Position numbers and translations under genes: made by a program. A stretch of DNA of 64,000 nucleotides, taken from Sporosarcina sp. BP05. GTDB lineage: Bacteria > Bacillota > Bacilli > Bacillales_A > Planococcaceae. This document shows positions 17,859 to 26,310 of this stretch, piece by piece. Under the pieces are notes generated by a model that was not told the origin of the DNA, did not search any database, and saw only the letters and a program-made list of their open reading frames with translations. The stretch's first letter is position 1; every line of letters begins with the position of its first letter. The DNA is taken from contig NZ_JACFTD010000006.1 of assembly GCF_014282005.1 (NCBI RefSeq), positions 1 to 64,000 on the forward strand, read 5' to 3'.

Positions 17859-19222
17859 AGAGTGAAGTGTTAGAGAAAACAAATGACATTGAAGAGGTTC
17901 TAAAGAAAATAGAGCAAGAAGGAATAGATTATATACGCATAGAATTTCTTGATTACACGGGGATAACTAGAGCGAGAACAATACGTAGAGAGCATATTGC
18001 AAGTGCTATGAAGGATGGCGTTAATTTTAGTGCTGCAATAATGGACTTTACGATGTTTGACACATATGTACCAAATCCATTACACGGTGTAGAAGCCGGA
18101 GACTTTTTCGCTATTCCAGATCCAGATACATATGTTGTATTACCTCATCGTAGAAATACAGCAAGAATGTTTTGTGATTTGTATGATGAAAACGGAAATC
18201 CTTGGGCTGGTTGTCCCCGCGGTGTATTGAAAAAATTGCTTAAAGAAGTAGAAGAAGTTTTAGGTGGACAAATCAATATGGTGTACGAACAAGAAGCATA
18301 TCTTTTGAAAGAGGAAAACGGTAATTTGGTTCCTGCTGATAGCAGTGCATGCTTCTCATCAGACGGTTTGGATATTCAAGAAGAATTCGTACAGAAATTT
18401 ATTGAAACAATGGCTGAAATGGGTGTAGAAACGGAACAGATGTCCAGTGAATTTGGTCCAGGACAAGTTGAAATCAATTTGAAATATAACAAGTGTTTAA
18501 AAGCAACAGATGATCAAGTAACATTTAAACAGTTATTTAAGCATCTAGCGAGGGATATGGGAATGATTGGAACACTTGCGCCTAAACCGTTTAATGACTT
18601 AGCGGGCAGTGGATTACATGTTCATATCAGTTTGTTTGACGGTAATAAAAACTTATTTAAAGATATGAGTGACGAAAGAGGACTAGACTTATCAGAAACA
18701 GCGTATCATTTCATGGGCGGTATTCTGCATCATGGTAAAGCTTTATCAGCAATTGGTGCTCCGACTATGAACTCCTACAAACGAATGATTCCAGGGTCAT
18801 GGGCACCAGCACATGTTTGTTATGGTGTCGGAAACAGATCAGTTTTAGTTCGTGTGCTTGAGCCAAGAAGAGAAAGACGTTTCGAATACCGAGGCGCTGA
18901 TGGAACATGTAATCCCTATTTACTGTCGGCCTCATTGATTGCAGCAGGACTTCATGGTATTAGACAGCGTATGGATCCTGGTGCACCATTGGAAGAGGAT
19001 GCGGGTGCATTGTCTAATCAGGAACTGGAAGCACTTGGTATTGACTGGATTCCACGTAATTTAAAAGAGGCATTGCATTATTTGTCGGAAGACTCGATAT
19101 TAGCTGATAGCATTGGACGAGAGATTTGGCAGGAATTCATCAATGTGAAAAATGAAGAGTGGAATCAGCATTTCTACAGAGTGGATGAATGGGAACGCAA
19201 ACTATATGCTGATAAATTCTAA
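17855..19222 (+). CDS. glutamine-synthetase-like gamma-glutamyl-amine ligase
   Basis: This 455-residue protein has the glutamine synthetase fold: EQEAYLL (near 144), SSEFGPGQVEINL, GSGLHVHISLFD (near 251), the NSYKRMIPGSWAP flap, NRSVLVR and NPYLLSASLIAAGL. Ammonium-using GlnA proteins have a catalytic Glu in the flap (PGYEAP), but Trp316 stands there. The usual DGSS loop near Asp50 is also missing (FSAAIMDFTMFD). Both changes suggest it joins glutamate to an organic amine rather than ammonium, as in PuuA/IpuC/FluG relatives. It ends the operon and is followed at once by a terminator. Confidence 0.85.
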   Translation: MKSEVLEKTNDIEEVLKKIEQEGIDYIRIEFLDYTGITRARTIRREHIASAMKDGVNFSAAIMDFTMFDTYVPNPLHGVEAGDFFAIPDPDTYVVLPHRRNTARMFCDLYDENGNPWAGCPRGVLKKLLKEVEEVLGGQINMVYEQEAYLLKEENGNLVPADSSACFSSDGLDIQEEFVQKFIETMAEMGVETEQMSSEFGPGQVEINLKYNKCLKATDDQVTFKQLFKHLARDMGMIGTLAPKPFNDLAGSGLHVHISLFDGNKNLFKDMSDERGLDLSETAYHFMGGILHHGKALSAIGAPTMNSYKRMIPGSWAPAHVCYGVGNRSVLVRVLEPRRERRFEYRGADGTCNPYLLSASLIAAGLHGIRQRMDPGAPLEEDAGALSNQELEALGIDWIPRNLKEALHYLSEDSILADSIGREIWQEFINVKNEEWNQHFYRVDEWERKLYADKF

Positions 19223-19238
19223 TAATTAGATAAAATGA

Positions 19239-19267
19239 CCGTCTGCAGTTTCAAGCAGGCGGTTTTT
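19239..19267 (+). terminator. terminator of the ligase operon and intron target
   Basis: CCGTCTGC and GCAGGCGG arms (one wobble pair) run into five T. The T tract is followed within 3 nt by the group II intron, the usual insertion position for class C introns. Confidence 0.8.
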
Positions 19268-19702
19268 ATGTTCGCCCTGCATGGGCGAATACTCGGTGGT
19301 GAAAGTCCACTACAGGCTTGGCAGTAGGAACTGTTAGCGAAAGACAAGGTGGCTATCGTGAGGTAGTGGCTGAAGGAAGTCGGACGCAGACTCCTGAACT
19401 GACGAACAGAAACTAGATATAAGGCTGAATTAGGTCGGATAAGGTTGCAACACAAACTGAAGTCCAATACTGCCCGAAACCTATACAGTAAATCTAGCGA
19501 TTACATGGGAGAAAAGTATTCGCTCTTACCGGGGGAGGTCTTACGAGGGCGCAGTGCAAGTTAAATGATAACGAACCAGTGCAATCTTTGTGGTGACATG
19601 GAGATGAATCGTAAGAAGTCAGCAGAGGTCATAGTAGCGTTCGCTGACAGGACGTGAAGGACTGAACAATAATAATTTTGAGGATACAGGGAGGTATGGA
19701 AA

Positions 19703-21088
19703 TTGCGACAACCGCAGAAAACAGGGAAACCTGGCTACCGTCAGAGAGATAATGTGGAACATGAAGGGTACGACGGAGTGCACAGTGATCTCCACGGTGA
19801 ACTGAACAATCAAAATGGTGTAAATCTGTTTGAGAAAATTCTTTCGAGGAATAATCTCAATCAAGCTTACCTACAAGTTGTCAGAAATAAGGGAGCCGCA
19901 GGCTTAGACGGTATGACTTATGACCAGCTACTCCCACACTTGAAGGAGCAAAGGGAAGAATTACTAGTGAAATTACATAACGGAACTTACCGCCCGCAAC
20001 CCGTGTTGCGGGTTGAAATTCCTAAACCAGACGGTGGTGTAAGAAAATTAGGAATTCCAACTGTCATCGACCGAATGATTCAACAAGCAATCAATCAAGT
20101 CTTACAACCCATTTTTGACCCTACGTTCTCCGATAATAGCTTTGGGTTTCGTCCAAAGCGTAGTGCACATCAAGCTATCACGCTAGCGAAGTAGTACTAC
20201 GAACAAGGATACAAATGCGTTATAGATATGGATATGAAAGCTTATTTTGACACAGTGACCCACGATAAACTTATGTACTATATTGAGAAAAAGGTCCAAG
20301 ACAAGCGTGTTTTACGTCTTATTCGCCAATATCTCAAGAGTGGTGTTATGATAAACGGTTTATTTCAAGCATCCGAAGAAGGAACTCCGCAGGGAGGAAA
20401 CTTATCACCACTATTAAGTAATATTTACTTGAATGAATTCGATAAGCTCCTCACGATACGCGGGCACAAGTTCGTCCGTTACGCTGATGACCTTAATATT
20501 TACGTCAAAAGTAGACGGGCAGGTTATCGAGTGATGGAGAGTTCAATCAACTTCCTTGAAGGTGAACTAAAATTAACCGTAAATCGTGAGAAAAGTGCGG
20601 TAGGAAGTCCATTGAAACGAAAGTTTCTAGGGTTCTGCTTATTGGCAACTAAAAACGGTGTCAAAATTCGACCACATCAAAAGGCGAAATCTACTGTGAA
20701 GCAAAAGTTGAAGAAAATAACAAAGCGAAACAGAGGGAGAAGCATTGAAGTTCTATTCAAGCAAATCAAGCAGCTAATGACGGGGTGGATAAACTACTAC
20801 GGTATTGGTGAAATGAAACGCTTTATGAATGAATTAAACGGTTGGTTGAAACGACGAATCAGGCAATACATTTGGAAACAGTGGAAAAACCCACGAACCA
20901 AATGTAAAAACCTTATTCAACTAGGTATCGAAGAGCGAAAAGCCTATGAATGGTCAAATACCCGAAAGGGTTACTGGAGGATTTCTGCCAGTTACATCCT
21001 TCACAGGTCATTAACAGATGGAAAACTGGTACAACTCGGATATATGGATATATCCGTGAAATACCAGTTTGTACACTCAAATTATTGA
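19703..21088 (+). pseudogene. ltrA: group II intron reverse transcriptase/maturase with in-frame amber stop
   Basis: This is one continuous frame of about 461 codons broken by a TAG at 20192-20194, between LAK and YYEQGY, with the frame conserved on both sides. The first part (163 codons, TTG start) holds the early reverse transcriptase blocks (GFRPKRSAHQAI). The second holds AYFDTVTHDKL, TPQGGNLSPLL and the catalytic YADD, then the maturase domain (GWINYYGIG to KYQFVHSNY). There is no endonuclease domain, as expected for class C. Unless the amber codon is suppressed or mis-sequenced, the maturase is inactive. A separate downstream product from 20228 would lack the N-terminal blocks. Confidence 0.85.
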
Positions 21089-21120
21089 ACCGCCGTATAC
21101 GGGTCCGTACGTACGGTGGT
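21089..21120 (+). ncRNA. intron domain V hairpin
   Basis: ACCGCCGTA and TACGGTGGT arms form the compact catalytic domain V helix. The triad reads CGC (21091-21093) rather than AGC, which marks class C introns. Domain VI and the intron end follow within 50 nt. Confidence 0.7.
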
Positions 21121-21315
21121 GTGAGAGGGTCGAACGAATCAAACATCTGATTCGTTCACTCTACTCGATTAATTATTTAAGGTGCCTAAAAACTCACCGG
21201 CATATAGCGGAGAAAGTTACCGATTAACTGAAGCATTATTACGTATCAACTGAAACAAAATAATCGGTGGCAAAACTCTGTATAAAAGATTGCAATACCC
21301 TGCACTTTTTTCTTG

Positions 21316-21622
21316 CAAAATACAGCTGTTTTTATTAATGTATCTCGCGGTCAGACAGTCGATGAACATGCGCTTATTCGTGCGTTACAAAATGGAGAGA
21401 TTCATGGAGCTGGTTTAGATGTATTTGAAACAGAGCCTGAAAATCCACATAACCCATTACTTTAAATGTCGAATGTCGTGGCAGTCCCTCACATCGGATC
21501 TGCTACAGCGGGGACGTAAGCGGCAATGGTGATGCTAGCGGCAGAGAATTTAGTAGCTGTTTTAGCGGGGAAGGAACCGATAGATCCTGTTGTAAAATTA
21601 ATTTTAGGTACGCAGTGCTAGA
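21316..21622 (+). pseudogene. partial decayed copy of 2-hydroxyacid dehydrogenase
   Basis: About 300 bp match the 3' third of the intact dehydrogenase at 38632-39609, plus roughly 20 bp beyond its stop, at about 85% identity by eye. The frame is kept but carries two TAA stops: one where the intact gene has CAA (LLQMSN) and one where it has GAA (RTEAAM). The NAD-binding half is missing. This is a relic of a duplicated segment, now next to the intron. Confidence 0.85.
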
Positions 21623-21774
21623 AGCTATCTTGAAAGTTTGATGAAAATAGGGTATTTGTGCACCAAAAACTATGATTACTATAAATGTAAATAAATTATT
21701 GTTGGGTACCAGGTCATCGTTTGACTTGGAATTGTTCTATAACCTAGTACCTTTCACTAAAGTGGGAATGGAGA

Positions 21775-22107
21775 ATGGGTATGCGATTGGTGAGACCGTC
21801 CATTGAATGGAAAAACGAGCATGAAGACTACCTGAAAGAGTGGGATGAACCCCGGATAACTCCTAGCAGCTTTAATTTAGCTGGCATCGAGAGCTATTAT
21901 GATTATTTAGTAGCACTGAAAATCCGGGAAAGTGGAGACGAGAAATGGGTGCATAGCACGAACTATTTCTTGGTGGATGAAAAGGATCGGGTTCTTGCAA
22001 TGGTCGATATACGACACAATCTAACAGATTATCTACATAATGTAGGCGGGCATATCGGGTATGGTGTGAGACTAAATTCAAAAATAAAACCCCCTCATCG
22101 AATATAA
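21775..22107 (+). pseudogene. truncated GNAT-type acetyltransferase
   Basis: The first ~100 residues (VRPSIEWKNEHEDYLKEW to the GGHIGYGVR strand) match the N-terminal half of predicted acetyltransferases of the COG3981 type. In intact members a PSxRxKGY acetyl-CoA loop and C-terminal half follow. Here the frame instead runs into the neighbouring leftward terminator and stops after ten unrelated residues. The acetyl-CoA site is missing, so the protein is not functional as it stands. Confidence 0.7.
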
Positions 22108-22116
22108 AGATGAGGA
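22080..22116 (-). terminator. leftward terminator of the stress-protein relic
   Basis: CCTCATC and GATGAGG arms around a 9-nt loop run, on the minus strand, into GGGTTTTATTTTT. The truncated acetyltransferase frame ends inside it, marking a deletion junction. Confidence 0.65.
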
Positions 22117-22129
22117 GGTGTGACTATAC

Positions 22130-22464
22130 TTATTTCTTAGCAACGATAACGAGTCTTCCTGTATCTAGCTGGGCTTCCGCTTCAGCCGCTTCACTTGAGG
22201 TTAAACCTGCAGCGTCCATTTTATTACGAAGTTCGTCGCCACGGGAAGAAAAAATGTTTTTTATGCTGTCCATGAAACCCAATTCCTCCATTCCAACTTT
22301 TTCCGTATGAAGTCCATCTGCTATTTCGCCGGAAAGCTTTTTTGAATGGGTAAAATATAAATATCATCCCTAGAATAACCTTGTGTTTCCAGCTTCTCTA
22401 CACGTTCTTTGGCTTGTACGACGTTTTCAACTGTTAAATTTACTGTGATTGAAATCTCCTCCAT
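22130..22464 (-). pseudogene. frameshifted general stress protein, YflT/17M-like
   Basis: Read leftward, the first part gives VVQAKERVEKLETQGYSRDD then IYIL. In the next frame it continues with THSKKLSGEIAD, MDSIKNIFSSRGDELRNKM and GRLVIVAKK before a TAA. Together these make a normal ~110-residue YflT-like protein interrupted by a one-base loss in a T run near 22351-22356. A GGAGGAG site overlaps the first ATG. A sequencing error in the T run is the main alternative. Confidence 0.75.
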
Positions 22465-22484
22465 TTGAATAGGTTTTTTAAGAA

Positions 22485-22943
22485 TTAAATGAATGTCTGA
22501 TTCATTGTATTTATGGGCTCGTAATCAGGTTCGACCAACACTAAAATTTTGCCGTTAATAAAGTACTCATTGTAGCGGTGGGCATCCACTTCCGGAATAC
22601 CCATTCCAATCAGTGCGCCCTCAAGCCCACCAACACCAACACCCGCTGCCGCACCTGTTATTCCCGCAATAATTGGCCCTGCCGCAACAATGAGTCCAAT
22701 ACCAGGAATTGCTAGTGCGCCTAATCCGGCAAGTACACCACCAATTCCCCCTAATAGTCCACCAGTTGCTGCACCATCAGCGGCTTGGGTTCCTGTTTCG
22801 TCAGTTATGTGTTCTATACCTTCCGCATTCTTACTGATAATAGAAATTGCATCTGAAGAATATCCTTCTCTTTTCAAATCATCGATGGCGGCAATTGCTT
22901 CAGAATCTGTATCATAGTATCCTACTACTCCCAGTATACCCAT
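22485..22943 (-). CDS. glycine-zipper general stress protein (YflT/YsnF-like domain)
   Basis: This 152-residue protein starts with a short alpha-beta domain (VVGYYDTDSEAIAAIDDLKREGYSSDAI) of the kind found in general stress protein 17M. A long Gly/Ala-rich hydrophobic stretch (about 58-112) with glycine-zipper spacing follows, then a C-terminal EYFINGKILVLVE strand. Such proteins are typically SigB-controlled and may associate with membranes. GGGAGGC precedes the ATG. It lies 20 bp upstream of the broken YflT-like gene, so the two probably formed one stress operon. Confidence 0.7.
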   Translation of the reverse strand: MGILGVVGYYDTDSEAIAAIDDLKREGYSSDAISIISKNAEGIEHITDETGTQAADGAATGGLLGGIGGVLAGLGALAIPGIGLIVAAGPIIAGITGAAAGVGVGGLEGALIGMGIPEVDAHRYNEYFINGKILVLVEPDYEPINTMNQTFI

Positions 22944-23207
22944 ATTAGTAACGCCTCCCAGTTTAATAAATCAGCTGTTTTTTCGGCTAGTAGAATAATA
23001 CCCGTACGCAATCTTTTAAAACATGGTTTTTTAAGATCTATTGGTACACAGTCATAGTTCAGTATATTTCCGTTTTCATTCAGGATTTTGAATGCCCATA
23101 GTCACCCATGCACAATTACCTTTCACTAAGTAATAGGTCATTAGATACGAGAAAGAAAGGTTATTCCATACTATAATAAATTGTGTTTATTAGAAAGGAT
23201 GTTTTCA

Positions 23208-24779
23208 TTGAAAAAGATACTACAGGTTTTAATGGTATTATTAATAGGCATATCTATAGTTACTCTGCCAATTGGCGGTGTAAAAGCAGCAGGCTTTTCT
23301 GATATTTCTGCATTAAAAAAGGAGATTGACTATTTAACTAAGAAAAAAGTAATAAACGGATACAACGATGGTACATTCCGTCCGTCCGTACTACTTACGC
23401 GTGCACAAGCAGTTGTGATGATTATGCGCTCCATTGGTATGCCGGAAACAGAATTGAAAGATTCAGGATTCAATGATGTAAGTCCAACCAGTTTTGGATA
23501 CAAGGAAATTTCCTACGCCGTGGGTGCAGGGATTATTAATGGCAAAAGTAAAGTTCGATTCGATCCAGCTGGGAATATCACACGGGCTGAAATGGCAAAA
23601 GTGTTAGGGAATGCCTATAAACTAGTGGGGGTGTATGAGCCCGGGTTCACTGATGTCTCCGCTAATTCATGGGCATTCATATTCATTTCATCATTGGCTG
23701 CGAACAATATTACCGTTGGGTATACAGATGGAACGTTCCGCCCGACGCAACCGATTGATCGTGCACAATTCTCAGCTTTCCTTGCACGAATCATGGAGCC
23801 AAGCTTCCGTCCATCTACTAGCAAAATAGACCATTCCATTGTCGACCTACCAATGGAATCGACAATCATAGATATGGTGAAAAATCCGAACAAACCAATC
23901 ATTTACTATATTGATGCGAAGTCTAAATCACTGGTAATACTAAACTTGGCAACCAAAGCTAAACAGGTTGTTGAACTGAGACATCCTGCAGAAAAGCTCG
24001 CCATCAAAAATGACAAAGTATTCGTCACGCAGCAAATTCAAGCTAGAAGTCCCTATAACTTCATCGAGACGCAAAGAGGGCTAATCAATGTCTACGATGC
24101 GGACAATCTTTCTTTACTAAAACAAGTAGAGGTAAATATCGAACCTTATGATATTGCTGTGGATGATGCTGAAACGCTAATCATTTCATCTGGTTCAGGC
24201 CAACATACAGAGGTTCATACCTATAACTGGCAAACGTCAGAACACCTTTCGTCTGCTGATATTTGGGATGAAGATCTAATTGAACTGTCACCGAACCAAG
24301 GTAAAGTCTATTCGGTTCTTACTTCACACTATACTGGGCGAATGGAAACATATAGTTTAGTAGCAGGGATCATCAAGAAGGAAACAACGGAGCCTCGCTT
24401 TTTTGACACCTCCAACCTAAGAGGATATGTCCAAATGTCCCCTGACGGTAAGGTTATTTATAATGGCAATGGAACAATTTATGCATCAAGTAGTGACCCA
24501 TCCAAAGATTTGACTCCACTTGGCAAACTCGCTACTCCATTCAGCACGATGACATTCGATGAACCCGGCAAGAAAATGTACCTTGCTGATAACTCAACTC
24601 AAATTTCTGTTTATAAATACGACTTGCTTGAGCCTACCTCTACTTTGCGTGCGTATGGAAAAGTAAATCAACTGATTTATGTAAAGGAAACTGGAGAACT
24701 ATATGCAATCTCCGCATATAAGCAAGGTGGTTCCACAGTTGACTCCACTATACTTGAACGGTTTAATGTTGGAAAATAA
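23208..24779 (+). CDS. secreted SLH-domain protein with beta-propeller-like C-terminus
   Basis: This is a cell-surface protein of about 523 residues. A signal peptide (KKILQVLMVLLIGISIVTLP to VKAAG) is followed by three S-layer homology domains (NGYNDGTFRPSVLLTRAQ, NGKSKVRFDPAGNITRAEMAK, VGYTDGTFRPTQPIDRAQF) that attach to secondary wall polymer. The remaining ~300 residues have repeated beta-rich units (IYYIDAKSKSLVILNLATK, LINVYDADNLSLL, KMYLADNSTQISVYKY) resembling a YVTN/WD-type propeller. I take the TTG at 23208 as start because AAAGGA lies 8 nt before it; the ATG at 23199 is an alternative. The propeller ligand is unknown. Confidence 0.8.
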   Translation: MKKILQVLMVLLIGISIVTLPIGGVKAAGFSDISALKKEIDYLTKKKVINGYNDGTFRPSVLLTRAQAVVMIMRSIGMPETELKDSGFNDVSPTSFGYKEISYAVGAGIINGKSKVRFDPAGNITRAEMAKVLGNAYKLVGVYEPGFTDVSANSWAFIFISSLAANNITVGYTDGTFRPTQPIDRAQFSAFLARIMEPSFRPSTSKIDHSIVDLPMESTIIDMVKNPNKPIIYYIDAKSKSLVILNLATKAKQVVELRHPAEKLAIKNDKVFVTQQIQARSPYNFIETQRGLINVYDADNLSLLKQVEVNIEPYDIAVDDAETLIISSGSGQHTEVHTYNWQTSEHLSSADIWDEDLIELSPNQGKVYSVLTSHYTGRMETYSLVAGIIKKETTEPRFFDTSNLRGYVQMSPDGKVIYNGNGTIYASSSDPSKDLTPLGKLATPFSTMTFDEPGKKMYLADNSTQISVYKYDLLEPTSTLRAYGKVNQLIYVKETGELYAISAYKQGGSTVDSTILERFNVGK

Positions 24780-24885
24780 ACGATTATAAGGTGTTCAGTA
24801 CCACCGAAGTAAGCGTCAAATTGGATTTTTAGGTGCATGTGCAAGATACTATCCAGGAAATCCGTTACAATTGCATAGAATAAGA

Positions 24886-24926
24886 GAAGAAGCCAACAAT
24901 AGTACTAATTGTTTGGCTTCTTTTTG
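24886..24926 (+). terminator. terminator downstream of the SLH gene
   Basis: AGAAGCCAACAAT and ATTGTTTGGCTTCT arms (one bulged base) run into TTTTT. The rest of the 390-bp gap to the next gene shows only a stray GGTACC-containing fragment like the ends of the dispersed repeat. Confidence 0.8.
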
Positions 24927-25170
24927 CGATTTCATTCAGGACTTCGTGTTGTCATAATTCAACTAAGCACTGGTACCTGTCACTATTTTCTGCAAGGCTT
25001 ATTGCGAAAGGCATCTACAAAGCGTTGACTATGACTATCACATTAGTGGACAAATTCAATAACTGTTTATATTATATTTAAATAAAGTTATGTCACTTTC
25101 AAAAAACACGAGTGACATCCACTTAAAAGGGGAATCTAATAGTACGACGAACAATGAAAGGATGCTTTAG

Positions 25171-25854
25171 ATGAGGAAACAGTTCGCACTACTACTTTGT
25201 TTTTCGCTATCAGTCGGATTGGCGGCATGTAGCAGCAACCAAGGTGAAGACACGTCCCCTCCGAAAGTGGAAGACTCCACCAATCATAAAGGAAGCATCG
25301 GGGATGAACAGGAAGTCCCCAATATAAATGACCCAACAAAAACGGACGATACCACCACAAGTCCAGTGAATCCTTCTGATAATAAAAGCGAAGACTCTGC
25401 GATTAATGGAGAGCAGACAAAGATGGCAATTGATGCATTGAAAGGCCTTGTTTTAAGATGCAAAGGAAGGCGTGTGTTTCGCTTGTCAGACGGATTTTAC
25501 ATCGGCAAAACTAGCCGTAAGCATATTCAAGATTCTATCGGCAAACCCGAGATTAGCGATTCGTATGATCATTACACCGGCTCGATGGGACAAGCATCTT
25601 ATGACTTGTCCTATGATTCAAAAGGGATACTAAAAGAAGCGCGCTACTTTGGAACCAATGTAGAAAGGCAGACGAACTAGGGGGGGATCACAGTTGATGA
25701 TCTCCTTAAACAGGTCGGGAAACCCATCGAAAAACGAACAATCGCGAAAAACGGCGAAGTGAATTATATCTATCAGTTTAAGCCATACGAACTGCAGTTC
25801 ATCTTTGGTAAGGATAACGCACTGAAACATGTGAATCTACTGAAGGGGAAATAA
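25171..25854 (+). pseudogene. DUF4309-like (YjgB-type) lipoprotein interrupted by an amber codon
   Basis: The signal peptide ends in a lipobox (GLAAC, Cys near 20), then comes a Ser/Thr/Asp-rich linker and a globular part (GFYIGKTSRKHIQDSIGKPE). At 25678 a TAG interrupts the frame, but the same frame continues for 57 codons (ITVDDLLKQVGKPIEKR, YIYQFKPYELQFIFG) to a TAA. Both halves fit a single DUF4309-type protein of 226 residues, so this looks like a recent nonsense mutation. A 169-residue truncated lipoprotein may still be made. Confidence 0.7.
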
Positions 25855-26310
25855 ATTGGTTCGCATATTTTAAGGAACTTCTCATGCTACTATTCCGAAA
25901 ACACACTACAATTACATGTCAATAAGGTGAAGATTAGGTATTTGTGCGAATACCTAATCTTCTTTGCGTTTTAATGTAATTGGATGAAATGTCCGTAATT
26001 TTATGTCGGAATCGTACAAAAAAATATCCATATTATATATAATGGGAACTAGTCACCTTCTAAAAGGATAACCCAGCGAAGGCACGGAAAATGGTAGCCG
26101 AAGCAATTAGAGGCAGAACTTGCATGACCAACACCTTGTTTGCGCATGCGGTTGAAGCCATGCTAGCGGTACGCGTCCGCTTAGAATGGTAAACAACGGA
26201 TTCCAAATGAAAAGCGGGTATGTGAGGATTCTATCGCTCACATACCCGCTTTGAAATCCCTTAATACTGTTTCAGTGCCCATACTCAAATGGTGCGGAAA
26301 CCTTTCTGCA
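25855..26310. other. intergenic region with a strong hairpin and an unexplained segment
   Basis: Positions 26060-26190 contain a GC-richer stretch with nested palindromes (GCGCATGCGG, GGTACGCGTCCGC) and an open frame of about 40 codons lacking a ribosome binding site. I recognise neither an RNA nor a protein in it. A 16-bp hairpin follows at 26211-26252. Confidence 0.35.
26211..26252 (-). terminator. terminator downstream of the MFS gene
   Basis: AAAGCGGGTATGTGAG and CTCACATACCCGCTTT form a perfect 16-bp stem with a 10-nt loop. On the minus strand it continues CTTTTC, so it most likely ends the leftward efflux-pump transcript. Confidence 0.65.

Larger units (their letters stand above)
19270..21170 (+). 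mobile_element. group IIC intron
   Basis: About 1.9 kb of intron lies directly behind the terminator T run. It starts GTTCGCCCTGCATGGGCGAA and has a structured 5' region of about 430 nt rich in GGTGGTGAAAGTCC-type elements. A reverse transcriptase frame follows in domain IV, then a domain V hairpin with a CGC triad (21089-21120), a domain VI hairpin, and an end at CTACTCGATT. The CGC triad and terminator-linked insertion point to class C. Exact ends are inferred from class consensus, since no empty site is available for comparison. Confidence 0.8.

Noticed and set aside
22110..22310. 66-residue rightward frame
   Set aside because: It is the antisense shadow of the frameshifted YflT-like gene on the minus strand.
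26211..26252. Hairpin considered as an operator or attachment site
   Set aside because: Its position just past the leftward efflux gene and the minus-strand CTTTTC tail fit a terminator better.
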